Shown: positions 8,428-16,562 of the stretch, piece by piece
Layout: every line of letters begins with the position of its first letter
How positions within the stretch are numbered: position 1 is the stretch's first letter
Assembly (NCBI RefSeq): GCF_046254955.1
Contig: NZ_JBJXRG010000001.1
Span: 124,001-188,000, forward strand
Origin: Qipengyuania_C sp046254955
Lineage (GTDB): Bacteria; Pseudomonadota; Alphaproteobacteria; Sphingomonadales; Sphingomonadaceae
Length of the DNA stretch: 64,000 nt
Direction of reading: 5' to 3'
Program-made: the position numbers and the translations under genes
Notes under the pieces: model-generated
Seen by the model: only the letters and a program-made list of their open reading frames with translations
Databases searched by the model: none
What the model was told of the DNA's origin: nothing

Positions 8428-9908
8428 GCAGCGCCTCCTGCGCCGGCTGATTGCATGGCCGCGCATTCGCGGGCCACTGCCACATCATCAAAGGGTAACA
8501 CCCGCATATTCTCTCCCGACCCGATGATTTGCCCTTGTTCGTGCCCCTTGCCGGCGATGAGCACGATATCCTGTGCTCCGGCTTCGCTGATGCCAGCCTG
8601 AATGGCTTCGCGCCGGTCGCCGATCTCGCGCGCAACCTTGCCAGCACCCGCGAGGACCTCGCGCCGGATCGCAGCAGGATCTTCGCCGCGCGGATTATCG
8701 TCCGTTACGATCACAAGATCGGCATTGGCAGCAGCCGCTTCGCCCATCGGCGTGCGTTTGCCCTGATCGCGGTCTCCGCCTGCGCCGAATACGGCAATCA
8801 AGCGTCCTTCCACGTGAGGACGCAGAGCAGTAATCGCGGCTTCCAGCGCCTCGGGCGTATGGGCGTAGTCGATGTAAATCGGTGCACCGCTCGGCGCGAT
8901 AGCGGCCCGCTCGAGCCTTCCGCGCACGGGTTGTAGCCGCGCAAGATTGACGAACGTTGCGCTCGCATCGCCGCCCGATGCAATCACCAGCGCCGCAGCG
9001 GTAAACGCATTGGCAGCCTGGTAGTCGCCAATGAGCGGCAAGGTGCAATCGCGTGTCTCGCCATCGTGCTCGATGGTGATGGTCTGACCCAGCTGGGTAG
9101 GCTTGTGGGCGAGCAAGCGAATGAAATCGCCTTGCTCGCCCAGAGTGAGCACGCGCGCGCAGCAAGTACGCGCATGCTCGATAGCCTTGTGAGACCAGTC
9201 ATCGCCGTTCGACCAGATGATCGCTGTGGCATCTTTTCCGGTGACCTCGCTGAAGAGCCGCATCTTGGCCGCGAAGTAATCTTCCATCGTTCCGTGATAA
9301 TCGAGGTGATCTCTGCTGAAATTGGTGAAGGCGGCAACCGAAACGGGCACACCTTCATTGCGAAATTGCGAAAGCCCGTGGCTAGATGCCTCGTAGGCGA
9401 CATGCGTGACGCCTTCGCGCGCCAACCCGGTCATGTTGGAAAGGAATGTGACAATATCGGGCGTGGTCAGCCCGGTCGACACGCTTTCATCGGGTGTGGT
9501 CACACCCAGTGTACCGATCGACGCGGCGCGCTCACCTGCCATGCGCCAGAGCTGACGAGTCATCTCGACAGTGGAAGTCTTGCCATTGGTACCGGTGACC
9601 GCAACAATCGTCTCCGGCACCGGGGAAAAGAATTGTGCGGCCAGACTAGCAAACGCCCGGCGCGGTTCGGGATCGGCGATGTGGACTGCGCCGCTGACTT
9701 CGGCCTGCGGACGCGCAACCACTGCCACGGCACCCGCTTCGATAGCGGCTGGGATGAATTCCTCGCCGTTGACGCGCGCGCCTTCGAAAGCACCGAATAC
9801 AGTGCCCGGTGCAACCTTGCGGTGGTCTATAGCAAAGCCCGTGACGTTGGCCTCGCCACAGTCCCCGCAATCGATCCCCGCCCCCGCTGCGATCCGCCCC
9901 AGTTTCAA
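8424..9908 (-). CDS. murE: UDP-MurNAc-L-alanyl-D-glutamate--2,6-diaminopimelate ligase
   Basis: Cytoplasmic Mur ligase adding the third stem amino acid. The 494 residues show the P-loop AVTGTNGKTSTVE at about 103-115 and, in the C-terminal domain, VTDDNPRGEDP. By family knowledge the DNPR motif marks meso-diaminopimelate specificity rather than lysine. The start is TTG at 9908. It is forced, because in-frame stops TGA and TAA lie immediately upstream, and it sits about 7 bases after an AAGGGGG ribosome-binding site. Its TTGA overlaps the ftsI stop by 4 bases, so it is probably translated by coupling. Confidence 0.95.
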   Translation of the reverse strand: MKLGRIAAGAGIDCGDCGEANVTGFAIDHRKVAPGTVFGAFEGARVNGEEFIPAAIEAGAVAVVARPQAEVSGAVHIADPEPRRAFASLAAQFFSPVPETIVAVTGTNGKTSTVEMTRQLWRMAGERAASIGTLGVTTPDESVSTGLTTPDIVTFLSNMTGLAREGVTHVAYEASSHGLSQFRNEGVPVSVAAFTNFSRDHLDYHGTMEDYFAAKMRLFSEVTGKDATAIIWSNGDDWSHKAIEHARTCCARVLTLGEQGDFIRLLAHKPTQLGQTITIEHDGETRDCTLPLIGDYQAANAFTAAALVIASGGDASATFVNLARLQPVRGRLERAAIAPSGAPIYIDYAHTPEALEAAITALRPHVEGRLIAVFGAGGDRDQGKRTPMGEAAAANADLVIVTDDNPRGEDPAAIRREVLAGAGKVAREIGDRREAIQAGISEAGAQDIVLIAGKGHEQGQIIGSGENMRVLPFDDVAVARECAAMQSAGAGGAA

Positions 9909-11626
9909 TTATCATCCCCCTTTACCAGAGGACGAAGGTCGCTGATGTCGACATCGCGCGAAGTATCGGGCTGGACGCCGAGAATGGGTCCGATCCGCGG
10001 CACAAGCTTGCCGACTATCGGTGCCGCGTTCCAAGCGGCAGTGCGCTGGAATGAGCTTGCCACAGTGCCCTTGGGCTCATCGAGCATGGCCACCACGACA
10101 TAGCGCGGGCGGTCCATCGGGAACGCGGCAGCGAAAGTTGAGATCAGCGTCGTCCGCTTGTAGCCGCCTTGTCCTGGTTTCTCGGCAGACCCCGTCTTGC
10201 CGCCGATCCGGTAACCGGGAGCATCGGCGCTCCGGCCCGTGCCGTAGATGGAAGTCATGCGCAGCATCTGACGCATGCGCGAAGAGGTCGAAGCCTTGAA
10301 CACGCGGCGCCCCTTGCTAGCTTCGCCCGGAGCGACCTTGTGCAAGGTTGCCGGGCGCCAGATCCCCCCATTGACCATCGCGGCATATGCGCTGGCGAGA
10401 TGCAGGGGTGTCACGGCAATACCGTGGCCATAACCGATCGTCATCGTGCGCAACCGCCGCCAGTTGTCGCCCGGCCACAGCGGGAAGCCGCGCGCGGGAA
10501 GCTCAATATAGGGCCGCTCGTTCATGCCGAGATCGATAAGCGTGCGGCGCAGGCGTTCCGGCCCCAGTTCATCTGCTATGCGGGCGGTGACCGTGTTCGA
10601 GGAATACATCAGCGCCGCGGGCACATTCAGCGTCTCACCCTTGGGCTTCATGTCTTTGATTGTGAATCGGCCGACCTTGAGAGGGCGCGCATCCCAGTGG
10701 CGGCTGACATCGGTGACCACGCCGGCATCAATCGCGGCAGCGACTGTCAGCGGCTTGAAGGTCGAACCCAATTCATAGACTTGGTTGGTCACGCGATTGA
10801 ACATCGCCTTTTCGCCCTTTGCGTCGATCCGGTTGGGATCAAACTCGGGCAGGCTGGCAAGGCCAAGCACTTCGCCGGTTTCAACATCGAGCACGATACC
10901 GGCAGCACCAGCGGCATTCACCGCGAGCATCCCGCGCCGTAATTCATCTTCGAGCGCACCCTGCACGCGCATATCGATCGAAAGAGCAGCCGGTTGGCCG
11001 CGTGTCGCGGGATCGAGCAGATAGTCGTCGAGCACTGCTTCCATGCCCACCCGGCCATGGCCGTCGGCGGCAACGAAACCGAGAACATGCGCCCCCATCG
11101 AGCCTTGGGGGTAATGGCGGTCGGTTTCCTGCGGCATTTCGAGCGCGATCTCGCCGATTGCCTGCACCGCATTGGCCTCTTCGGGTAAGACGCGGCGGCG
11201 CAGGTAGCCCGATCGTCCAGAGGTGAGGCGTGCGACAATCTCGGCCTCATCCATATCAGGGAAGATCGCCGCCAGCTTTGCCGCAACCACTTCGGGTGAT
11301 TTCACCAGCGGCGCGCCATCGTCACCCAGCGCCTCGGGATTGAACCACAAGGCATAAGCGGGGAATGCGCGCGCAAGCGGGACACCGTTGCGATCGGTAA
11401 TCTCGCCGCGCGGTGGCAGCAACGCCTCCTCGAGCGAGGTGGTCGTGACCGCCTTGTCGTTGAAGCCCAGGTAGAAGATGCGCCCGATCGCCAAGATGGC
11501 GACGAAGGCGAATAGGATCGCGATCCACAGTACGCGCCAGCGCGCGATATCGAGCGACTTGCGGCGGACACTGACAAGTTGCACCCGACCGGTTGTGATC
11601 GCGGTGCTCACCGTCACGGCATTCAT
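9905..11626 (-). CDS. ftsI: Septal peptidoglycan transpeptidase FtsI (PBP3)
   Basis: Class B penicillin-binding protein that cross-links septal peptidoglycan in the periplasm as the partner of FtsW. It has a short cytoplasmic tail, one membrane anchor near residues 31-53, an N-terminal dimerisation domain beginning about RGEITDRNG (73-81), then the transpeptidase domain. The active-site motifs are complete: S288-T-F-K291 in ELGSTFKPL, SSN at 342-344 and a KTGS box in GGKTGSAEKPG. At 573 residues it has family length. It overlaps ftsL upstream and murE downstream by 4 bases each. Confidence 0.95.
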   Translation of the reverse strand: MNAVTVSTAITTGRVQLVSVRRKSLDIARWRVLWIAILFAFVAILAIGRIFYLGFNDKAVTTTSLEEALLPPRGEITDRNGVPLARAFPAYALWFNPEALGDDGAPLVKSPEVVAAKLAAIFPDMDEAEIVARLTSGRSGYLRRRVLPEEANAVQAIGEIALEMPQETDRHYPQGSMGAHVLGFVAADGHGRVGMEAVLDDYLLDPATRGQPAALSIDMRVQGALEDELRRGMLAVNAAGAAGIVLDVETGEVLGLASLPEFDPNRIDAKGEKAMFNRVTNQVYELGSTFKPLTVAAAIDAGVVTDVSRHWDARPLKVGRFTIKDMKPKGETLNVPAALMYSSNTVTARIADELGPERLRRTLIDLGMNERPYIELPARGFPLWPGDNWRRLRTMTIGYGHGIAVTPLHLASAYAAMVNGGIWRPATLHKVAPGEASKGRRVFKASTSSRMRQMLRMTSIYGTGRSADAPGYRIGGKTGSAEKPGQGGYKRTTLISTFAAAFPMDRPRYVVVAMLDEPKGTVASSFQRTAAWNAAPIVGKLVPRIGPILGVQPDTSRDVDISDLRPLVKGDDN

Positions 11627-12144
11627 TCGACGACCTCTGCGACCCGGGCGACGAGGGGAGTTGTCTCACCGAAAGCACGGGCAAACTCCGATGCGACAGA
11701 GTTCGCTTCACGCTCTTGGGAAACCGGCTGATCCGGTTCGGCGCCGAGCAATTGCCGACCGGAAACTGGCGAAACCATCTCAGGCATTCCCAGTTCTTCA
11801 CTGTCGGGCGCTCGTGCAACGCGGATCGGGCTTGGAGCACCGACACCGGTCGGTACGCCGAGGCTGGCAAGCTGGCGCTCGCCGGCGATGTACTGGTCCG
11901 CACGCGGAGCCTTGTAACCGAATTCGATGGCGTTCCAGTCGGCCAACTGCTGCTGGTTGGCGCGGGCCTGGAACTCGGTTTCGAGCAGCAGCTTTTCGCG
12001 TTCGAGCGCGACGATATGCCGTTCTGCGAGGCGCACTTCGCTCTTCACCGAATTCACCTGGAAAGTCAGCGCGGCAAAAATGCCGAAGCAAATCGTGAGC
12101 GCAACGGCCCATCCGATCTGGCGGATGCGGCTGCCCTGCACCAT
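11623..12144 (-). CDS. ftsL: Cell-division protein FtsL-like
   Basis: Small bitopic protein in the position of ftsL, between rsmH and ftsI. Family members bridge FtsB/FtsQ and activate FtsWI at the divisome. The protein has a short basic N-terminus, one hydrophobic segment at about residues 10-30 (IGWAVALTICFGIFAAL), then a heptad-like helix VKSEVRLAERHIVALEREK that fits the FtsL coiled coil. The ATG at 12144 is 7 bases after an AGGAGG ribosome-binding site and shares one base with the rsmH stop; a GTG one codon upstream is possible. The 173 residues are long for FtsL because of a variable periplasmic tail. Assignment rests on topology and synteny, since this family diverges fast. Confidence 0.8.
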   Translation of the reverse strand: MVQGSRIRQIGWAVALTICFGIFAALTFQVNSVKSEVRLAERHIVALEREKLLLETEFQARANQQQLADWNAIEFGYKAPRADQYIAGERQLASLGVPTGVGAPSPIRVARAPDSEELGMPEMVSPVSGRQLLGAEPDQPVSQEREANSVASEFARAFGETTPLVARVAEVVE

Positions 12145-13097
12145 CACGCGGCCTCCTGCCGGGCCGGAACTGCTGTGCGGGTGGCGTGGCGCAAGACGGC
12201 TGAGCGAGCGCGGGGATTGCGCTGGGTCTCTGCTTCGCTGGCGCGGATCGCTTTCGATACTTGCGCGAAGGGAGCAGGAGCGGTGGCGGTTTGCGGCAGG
12301 TGACGCGAGCCTGCTGATTTGGCCGAGGCTTCACGCAGGAAGCGCTTTACGATCCGGTCTTCAAGCGAATGGAAGCTCACCACCGCCAGCTTGCCGCCTT
12401 CACCAAGCAATTGTTCGGACGCGCCTAGCGCAGCGGTAAGTTCATCAAGTTCGCCGTTCACATGAATGCGGATCGCCTGGAAGCTGCGTGTCGCGGGATC
12501 CTTGGGCGCGCCCGGTTTGTGGCCGAGGGCCTTGCGTACGGCCCTGGCGAGATCGCCGGTCGTTTCCAATGGACGGGCCGCAACGATAGCACGCGCAACG
12601 CGGCGCGACTGACGTTCCTCGCCGTAAGTATAGAGCACGTCGGCAATCGCATCGGCGCTGGCGGAATTGAGGAAATCGGCGGCACTCTCGCCTTCCTGGC
12701 TCATGCGCATGTCGAGCGGGCCATCAAGCGAGAAAGCGAAACCGCGGTCGGCCTGGTCGAGCTGCATCGAAGACACGCCGATATCCATCACCACGCCATC
12801 GACCTGCGCAACGCCTACCTCGGCGAGCGAGGAAACCATTTCGGAAAAGCGGCGCGGGTGCAGGATCAGGCGCGGCGGATTTTCTTCCGTCTCACGCCAG
12901 GTGCGACCCGAAGCGATGGCATCGGGGTCCCTGTCGAATGCATGCACGGTGGCGCCTGCATCAAGCAGGGCCCTCGTGTAACCACCCGCGCCGAAAGTAG
13001 CGTCAACAATCACATCGCCGGCCTGCGGGGATAGGGCAGCGATAACTTCATCGAGGAGTACGGGAATGTGGGGAGCCGGAGAATGTGCGAGGGTCAC
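12144..13097 (-). CDS. rsmH: 16S rRNA (cytosine-1402-N4)-methyltransferase
   Basis: S-adenosylmethionine-dependent methyltransferase (MraW) that N4-methylates C1402 of 16S rRNA, conserved as the second dcw gene. The SAM-binding loop DATFGAGGYTRALL starts near residue 32. GVVMDIGVSSMQLDQADRGF, AVVSFHSLEDRIVKRF and NPRARSAVLR are all family signatures. A longer frame exists, but the GTG at 13097 gives 317 residues, begins just before the HIPVLLDEV motif, and overlaps the mraZ stop as GTGA. I therefore prefer the GTG start. Confidence 0.94.
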   Translation of the reverse strand: MTLAHSPAPHIPVLLDEVIAALSPQAGDVIVDATFGAGGYTRALLDAGATVHAFDRDPDAIASGRTWRETEENPPRLILHPRRFSEMVSSLAEVGVAQVDGVVMDIGVSSMQLDQADRGFAFSLDGPLDMRMSQEGESAADFLNSASADAIADVLYTYGEERQSRRVARAIVAARPLETTGDLARAVRKALGHKPGAPKDPATRSFQAIRIHVNGELDELTAALGASEQLLGEGGKLAVVSFHSLEDRIVKRFLREASAKSAGSRHLPQTATAPAPFAQVSKAIRASEAETQRNPRARSAVLRHATRTAVPARQEAA

Positions 13098-13585
13098 TTG
13101 CGCTTCCCCTTGGCTTCGGCCTCGGCCAGCAGGCTGGCGCAAGCGGCTTGCGCGGGCGCCCAATCGGGGCCCATCGCCTGCAGCGCATCGGGGTTCCAAA
13201 TGGTGAAGAAGCGTCCGGCGCCCTGGAAGTAAAGCCCGCTTTCGATCCCGGCGAGATCGCGCAAGTGCTCGGGCATGACGAAGCGTCCGCTGTCGTCAAA
13301 AGGAACTTCGGAGAACCCGAAGAGGTGCATTGCGCGCATGTCGCGATCGAAGTCACTGCCAGTGCGGATGGCACGCTCTTCTTCGCGATCGAGCTGGTCT
13401 TCAAGTTCGGGTTTGCGCGAGAGGCCAAACCCGGTGAGGCAGTCCCAGCGATCATGTTTTGCGAGGCAGAGGATCCGGCCTTCGCTCGATTCGCGAACCG
13501 CCTTGCGGAAGAGTGGAGGCAGAGTGAAGCGACCCTTATCGCCCGCGGGCGAGTAGGCCTGACCACTGTAACCTCCGAAAGACAC
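13094..13585 (-). CDS. mraZ: Transcriptional regulator / cell-division protein MraZ
   Basis: AbrB-like DNA-binding protein at the head of the dcw operon. In other bacteria MraZ forms ring oligomers and represses its own operon. The sequence shows the two SpoVT/AbrB-like modules: YSPAGDKGRFTLPPLFR near the N-terminus and DDSGRFVMPEHLRDLAGI in the second half. An ATG-started frame reaches 13660 but would add 25 unfamiliar residues. The GTG at 13585, with GAGG eight bases upstream, gives the expected 163 residues. The stop overlaps rsmH by 4 bases. Confidence 0.9.
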   Translation of the reverse strand: MSFGGYSGQAYSPAGDKGRFTLPPLFRKAVRESSEGRILCLAKHDRWDCLTGFGLSRKPELEDQLDREEERAIRTGSDFDRDMRAMHLFGFSEVPFDDSGRFVMPEHLRDLAGIESGLYFQGAGRFFTIWNPDALQAMGPDWAPAQAACASLLAEAEAKGKRK

Positions 13586-13930
13586 TCCCGTCACCTCGCC
13601 CGTTTCCCCTGTTAGGGCCTCTTTTCCGGACACAGCCTCCCCGCAGGCACCCGTGCACACTCACGGGCACCCTGCCCCGATATCTGGGACTCGGGACGCG
13701 ACAATCTGTCCGATGGAATGTTGTTTTAACTGGGTAGATTGGGGGATGAAAGGGAAAATTGCGGGATTTTACGGGATAACTTGGTAAACAACTGATTAAT
13801 TGATATTTTTCAGGAACGCAAAGATTGCAAATTTATGTCTTTGCCAAGCCAAACCTCCGCAATTGCACGGATAATCCGGGAAATGCCCGGCTAATGTCGC
13901 CCTTCTCCCGCGATTTCCCGTGGATGGCGA
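13586..13930 (-). promoter_or_regulatory. Leader and promoter region of the dcw operon
   Basis: About 345 bases without a convincing gene. The part from about 13720 to 13870 is clearly richer in A+T than its surroundings, as expected for a promoter. I could not choose one sigma-70 pair with confidence: TTGCGT and TAATCA 17 bases apart on the minus strand are one candidate. The region also contains the GGG array described separately. A short plus-strand frame at 13825-14028 has no recognisable product. Confidence 0.5.
13731..13776. promoter_or_regulatory. Candidate MraZ operator: five GGG boxes phased at 9-11 bp
   Basis: On the plus strand GGG runs occur at 13732, 13741, 13752, 13763 and 13773, in the contexts TGGGT, TGGGGG, AGGGA, CGGGA and CGGGA. 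The spacing is about one helical turn. In E. coli, MraZ binds TGGGN repeats separated by 5 bases upstream of mraZ, so the phasing matches the family. Here the G-rich strand is the non-coding strand relative to mraZ, which differs from E. coli as I recall it. Function is inferred only from pattern and position. Confidence 0.42.
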
Positions 13931-14689
13931 TCACGGCGAGTCGAACGCCAATCGGACAAGCTGGCCTAGCGCGTCAGAATTGTCTGACTCATGGTGATCA
14001 AGCTCCAGGATGGCGGCATCAGCGATAGCCAGAACCTGACCGCTGCCAATAGTGCAGCGCGCGATCACGGTGACCGCCGCTACGTTGCATTCGCCCGTGG
14101 ACGCGCGCCAGCTTCCTGCTAGCCGGACGGGGAACGTTATCTCTCCGTCGGTCACGATGCGCTCGGCTCCATCCTGTGCTTCATCGAACTCAAGCTCCAG
14201 TCCCCAACGCGCCAGGATCGGAGAAAGCAGCGCGACATCTTGCGGCCGGCGCCGGTCCCCGATGTGAAAACGCGATTCCCCCGTCAGCAACGGGTCGGCA
14301 AGCAGGAGCAGCTTCCCGCCAGCGCGCACCCATTCGTCCAGCGCGACATTCTCCTCAGGCGACAGGGCCCGTGGCTGGGCCAGCAGCAGGAAACCGACTC
14401 CATCGAGTCCGCCCTGGTCCGACAGCGTGTCGAGCGGCAGCAGCCTGAATTCCTGTTCGAGCGCAGTACGCGCCCAATGCTGCTGCGCATCATCGCCGAG
14501 CATTTCGTCGATCGAAGCCGCCTCGTTCCAGTATATCGGAAGCGTGGTCATAAGGCCGAGCGCTGGCAGTTCGCCACTGGCAGAAGGCTCGCCACGGGTT
14601 CCCTCCTCGTGCGAGAACCACAGCATCGCGCCGGCCAGCAAGGCCGCTGCGCTCAAGATCATGATGAGCCTATTGCGCCGGAAGATCAT
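13931..14689 (-). CDS. DUF4350-like envelope protein
   Basis: A 252-residue protein with one N-terminal membrane anchor (about 9-25) and the rest probably periplasmic. The stretch GFLLLAQPRALSPEENVALD followed by WVRAGGKLLLLADPLL resembles the DUF4350 / GldG-type Rossmann-like domain found beside some ABC transporters and putative membrane-proteolysis systems; this is recognition from memory, not a search. Its start overlaps the preceding small gene by 20 bases, so both are probably co-transcribed from the cysK side. An alternative start at the ATG of MILSAAALL would remove nine residues. No catalytic motif is evident, and its job is unknown. Confidence 0.7.
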   Translation of the reverse strand: MIFRRNRLIMILSAAALLAGAMLWFSHEEGTRGEPSASGELPALGLMTTLPIYWNEAASIDEMLGDDAQQHWARTALEQEFRLLPLDTLSDQGGLDGVGFLLLAQPRALSPEENVALDEWVRAGGKLLLLADPLLTGESRFHIGDRRRPQDVALLSPILARWGLELEFDEAQDGAERIVTDGEITFPVRLAGSWRASTGECNVAAVTVIARCTIGSGQVLAIADAAILELDHHESDNSDALGQLVRLAFDSP

Positions 14690-15023
14690 TGCCCTGCTCG
14701 GGCATGATAGCGGATTGCTGTGATGCGCCGCCGGTCGGTTCGGAGGGAAGGTCGGGCACGATACCCGAATCCGCCAGCGGGTCGCTTTTGGGCGCTGGTT
14801 CCGAAGGCTCGACCGTGGATGCAGCTTCGGGCACGGCTGCCGCCTCGATCTGGTTGGCGCGTTCGAAGATCAGCGAAGCAAGCCCCAGCAAAATGACGAT
14901 GCCCAAAAGACCTCCAAGGCCGATTCGCAGGCGCTGCATCGCGTCATCGGGCGAGCCGGCGAGCGGCACCGAGGGCGTCAGATTCGCATACTCAGATGGC
15001 GGGGTTTTCGGATTGCTTGCCAT
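14670..15023 (-). CDS. Small bitopic membrane protein of unknown function
   Basis: A 117-residue protein: about 30 polar residues, one hydrophobic segment LGGLLGIVILLGLASLIF (about 33-50), then a Pro/Glu/Ser-rich, low-complexity tail of about 65 residues that is probably periplasmic. It lies 42 bases after cysK and overlaps the DUF4350-like gene by 20 bases, which suggests the two act together at the inner membrane. I do not recognise a family. Coding is supported by codon use like the neighbours and by the tight overlap. Confidence 0.6.
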   Translation of the reverse strand: MASNPKTPPSEYANLTPSVPLAGSPDDAMQRLRIGLGGLLGIVILLGLASLIFERANQIEAAAVPEAASTVEPSEPAPKSDPLADSGIVPDLPSEPTGGASQQSAIMPEQGNDLPAQ

Positions 15024-15065
15024 GCGACAAAGCTAGCCGCTCCGCCTCGCTAGTCAATCCGGCAA

Positions 15066-16073
15066 TCAGTTGGCGGGCCTTGCTCCGGAAAGCCAGTCAA
15101 ACACCGGGAGTCCCTTCTCCGCCAGCCAATCCGCATTGTAGAGCGAGGAAAGATAGCGAAACCCGGTGTCGCAAAGGATCGTCGCGACGCGTGGATTTTC
15201 GAGTCCTCTCGCCTTGAGATCCTTGCCCAGCGCGATGGCTCCTGCAACGTTGATCCCACTTGAAAGGCCGAGGCATAGCCCTTCTTCGCGCAGCAGCCGC
15301 GCGACCCATTCGAGGCCTACCTCATCGGAAATGCGGAACTGCGCATCGATCGGCGCGCCTTCGAGGTTGCCCGTGATCCGGCCCTGCCCGATTCCTTCGG
15401 CCACCGATGATCCTTCGGCCTTCAATTCGCCATGTGCGTAGTAGTTATAGAGCGCAGCGCCATGCGGATCGGTTAGCGCGATCGTGACCTTCTCGTCGCG
15501 CTCCTTCAAGCCCATGCCCACGCCCGCAAGCGTTCCGCCTGTACCCACTGCACACGTAAAGCCATCGACCTTGCCATCCATCTGTTCCCAAATTTCAGGC
15601 GCAGTACCTTCGATATGCGCCTTGCGATTGGCGGTATTGTCGAACTGCCCGGCCCAGATCGCGCCCTCCGTTTCTTCCGCCAGGCGGCGAGATACATGCT
15701 GGAAGTGGTTGGCATCGGCATATTTCGTCGGTGGAACGGTTACCAGCTCCGCACCCAGCGCGCGCAGCGTGTCCATCTTCTCCTTCGACTGGTTGTCGGG
15801 CATCACGATAATCGTGCGGTAGCCGAGCGCATTGGCGACCAGCGCGATCCCGATCCCCGTGTTGCCAGCCGTACCTTCAACCACGGTGCCGCCGGGCTGA
15901 AGCTCCCCTGACGCTTCGGCTTCGCGAACAATATAGAGCGCAGCGCGGTCCTTAACCGACGCGCCCGGGTTCATGAATTCGCACTTGCCCCAGATTTCGC
16001 AGCCGGCTTCTTCGCTTGGCCCCTTCAGCAGGACGAGCGGCGTGTTCCCGATAAGATCGAGCGATGTTTTCAT
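15066..16073 (-). CDS. cysK: Cysteine synthase A (O-acetylserine sulfhydrylase)
   Basis: PLP-dependent fold-type II enzyme joining sulfide to O-acetylserine to give cysteine. The PLP lysine is in NPGASVKDRAA (Lys near residue 41), the phosphate-binding loop is GTAGNTGIGIA, and SSGINVAGAI lies in the C-terminal half. The ATG at 16073 begins MKTSLDLIGNTPLV, a typical family start, giving 335 residues; an upstream in-frame ATG would add 12 atypical residues. The C-terminus FRYLSSLYNADWL is characteristic of the longer alphaproteobacterial CysK form. Cystathionine beta-synthase is less likely because no CBS domains follow. Confidence 0.9.
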   Translation of the reverse strand: MKTSLDLIGNTPLVLLKGPSEEAGCEIWGKCEFMNPGASVKDRAALYIVREAEASGELQPGGTVVEGTAGNTGIGIALVANALGYRTIIVMPDNQSKEKMDTLRALGAELVTVPPTKYADANHFQHVSRRLAEETEGAIWAGQFDNTANRKAHIEGTAPEIWEQMDGKVDGFTCAVGTGGTLAGVGMGLKERDEKVTIALTDPHGAALYNYYAHGELKAEGSSVAEGIGQGRITGNLEGAPIDAQFRISDEVGLEWVARLLREEGLCLGLSSGINVAGAIALGKDLKARGLENPRVATILCDTGFRYLSSLYNADWLAEKGLPVFDWLSGARPAN

Positions 16074-16148
16074 ATGAGACGAATTAGGGCGCGCCGCACC
16101 GGGGTGCAACGCAGATGGACTTGTCGGTCTAGAACTCAGTCTTCCGCC

Positions 16149-16466
16149 TTAGTCTTCCGGGGCGATGGTGACCTTGAGACCGTCCAGATCGTCATTGAAC
16201 GGAATCTGGCAGGACAGGCGCGAAGTCTCATTGCGATGATCGCTGCTTTCGAGCAGGTCGTCTTCGTCTTCGCTCATAGCTGGCAGCTTGTCCTGATGTG
16301 CAGGATCGACATGCACGTGGCAGGTAGCGCACGAACAGCAACCGCCGCACAGCGCGAGCAGTTCGTCAAAACCATTGTCACGGATGGCTTCCATCACGGT
16401 GAGGCCATCTTCCACCTCGATCGTCGATTCTGAACCGCTCCGGTCAACTACTGTAAGCTTTGGCAT
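16149..16466 (-). CDS. 2Fe-2S ferredoxin (adrenodoxin/FdxE type)
   Basis: Small soluble electron carrier of 105 residues. The cluster ligands follow the vertebrate/bacterial adrenodoxin pattern: C-x5-C-x2-C within LCGGCCSCATCHVHV (about residues 40-49) and a fourth Cys in RLSCQIPF (about 86). Such ferredoxins feed electrons to cytochrome P450s or iron-sulfur enzymes. No P450 or reductase is adjacent, so the partner is unknown. The ATG at 16466 is chosen over an in-frame TTG just upstream. The gene is divergent from the glycosylase at 16563. Confidence 0.9.
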   Translation of the reverse strand: MPKLTVVDRSGSESTIEVEDGLTVMEAIRDNGFDELLALCGGCCSCATCHVHVDPAHQDKLPAMSEDEDDLLESSDHRNETSRLSCQIPFNDDLDGLKVTIAPED

Positions 16467-16562
16467 CAATGCGTTCCTGTATTGCAGCTTTAGCCTCGCA
16501 GGCTTTGCGCGCGGCTGCTAAGCACTACGAGCCGTTTTGGCAAGTGAGGGAAGGCTATCAAT

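Noticed and set aside
7000..8601. A 533-codon plus-strand frame opposite murF
   Set aside because: Antisense to a clearly coding gene, with no recognisable domain and a biased composition typical of shadow frames.
13586..13660. ATG-started longer MraZ
   Set aside because: The added 25 residues do not look like MraZ, while the GTG at 13585 has a good ribosome-binding site and gives normal length.
13825..14028. Short plus-strand frame in the mraZ upstream region
   Set aside because: No ribosome-binding site, unusual composition, and overlap with the DUF4350-like gene.
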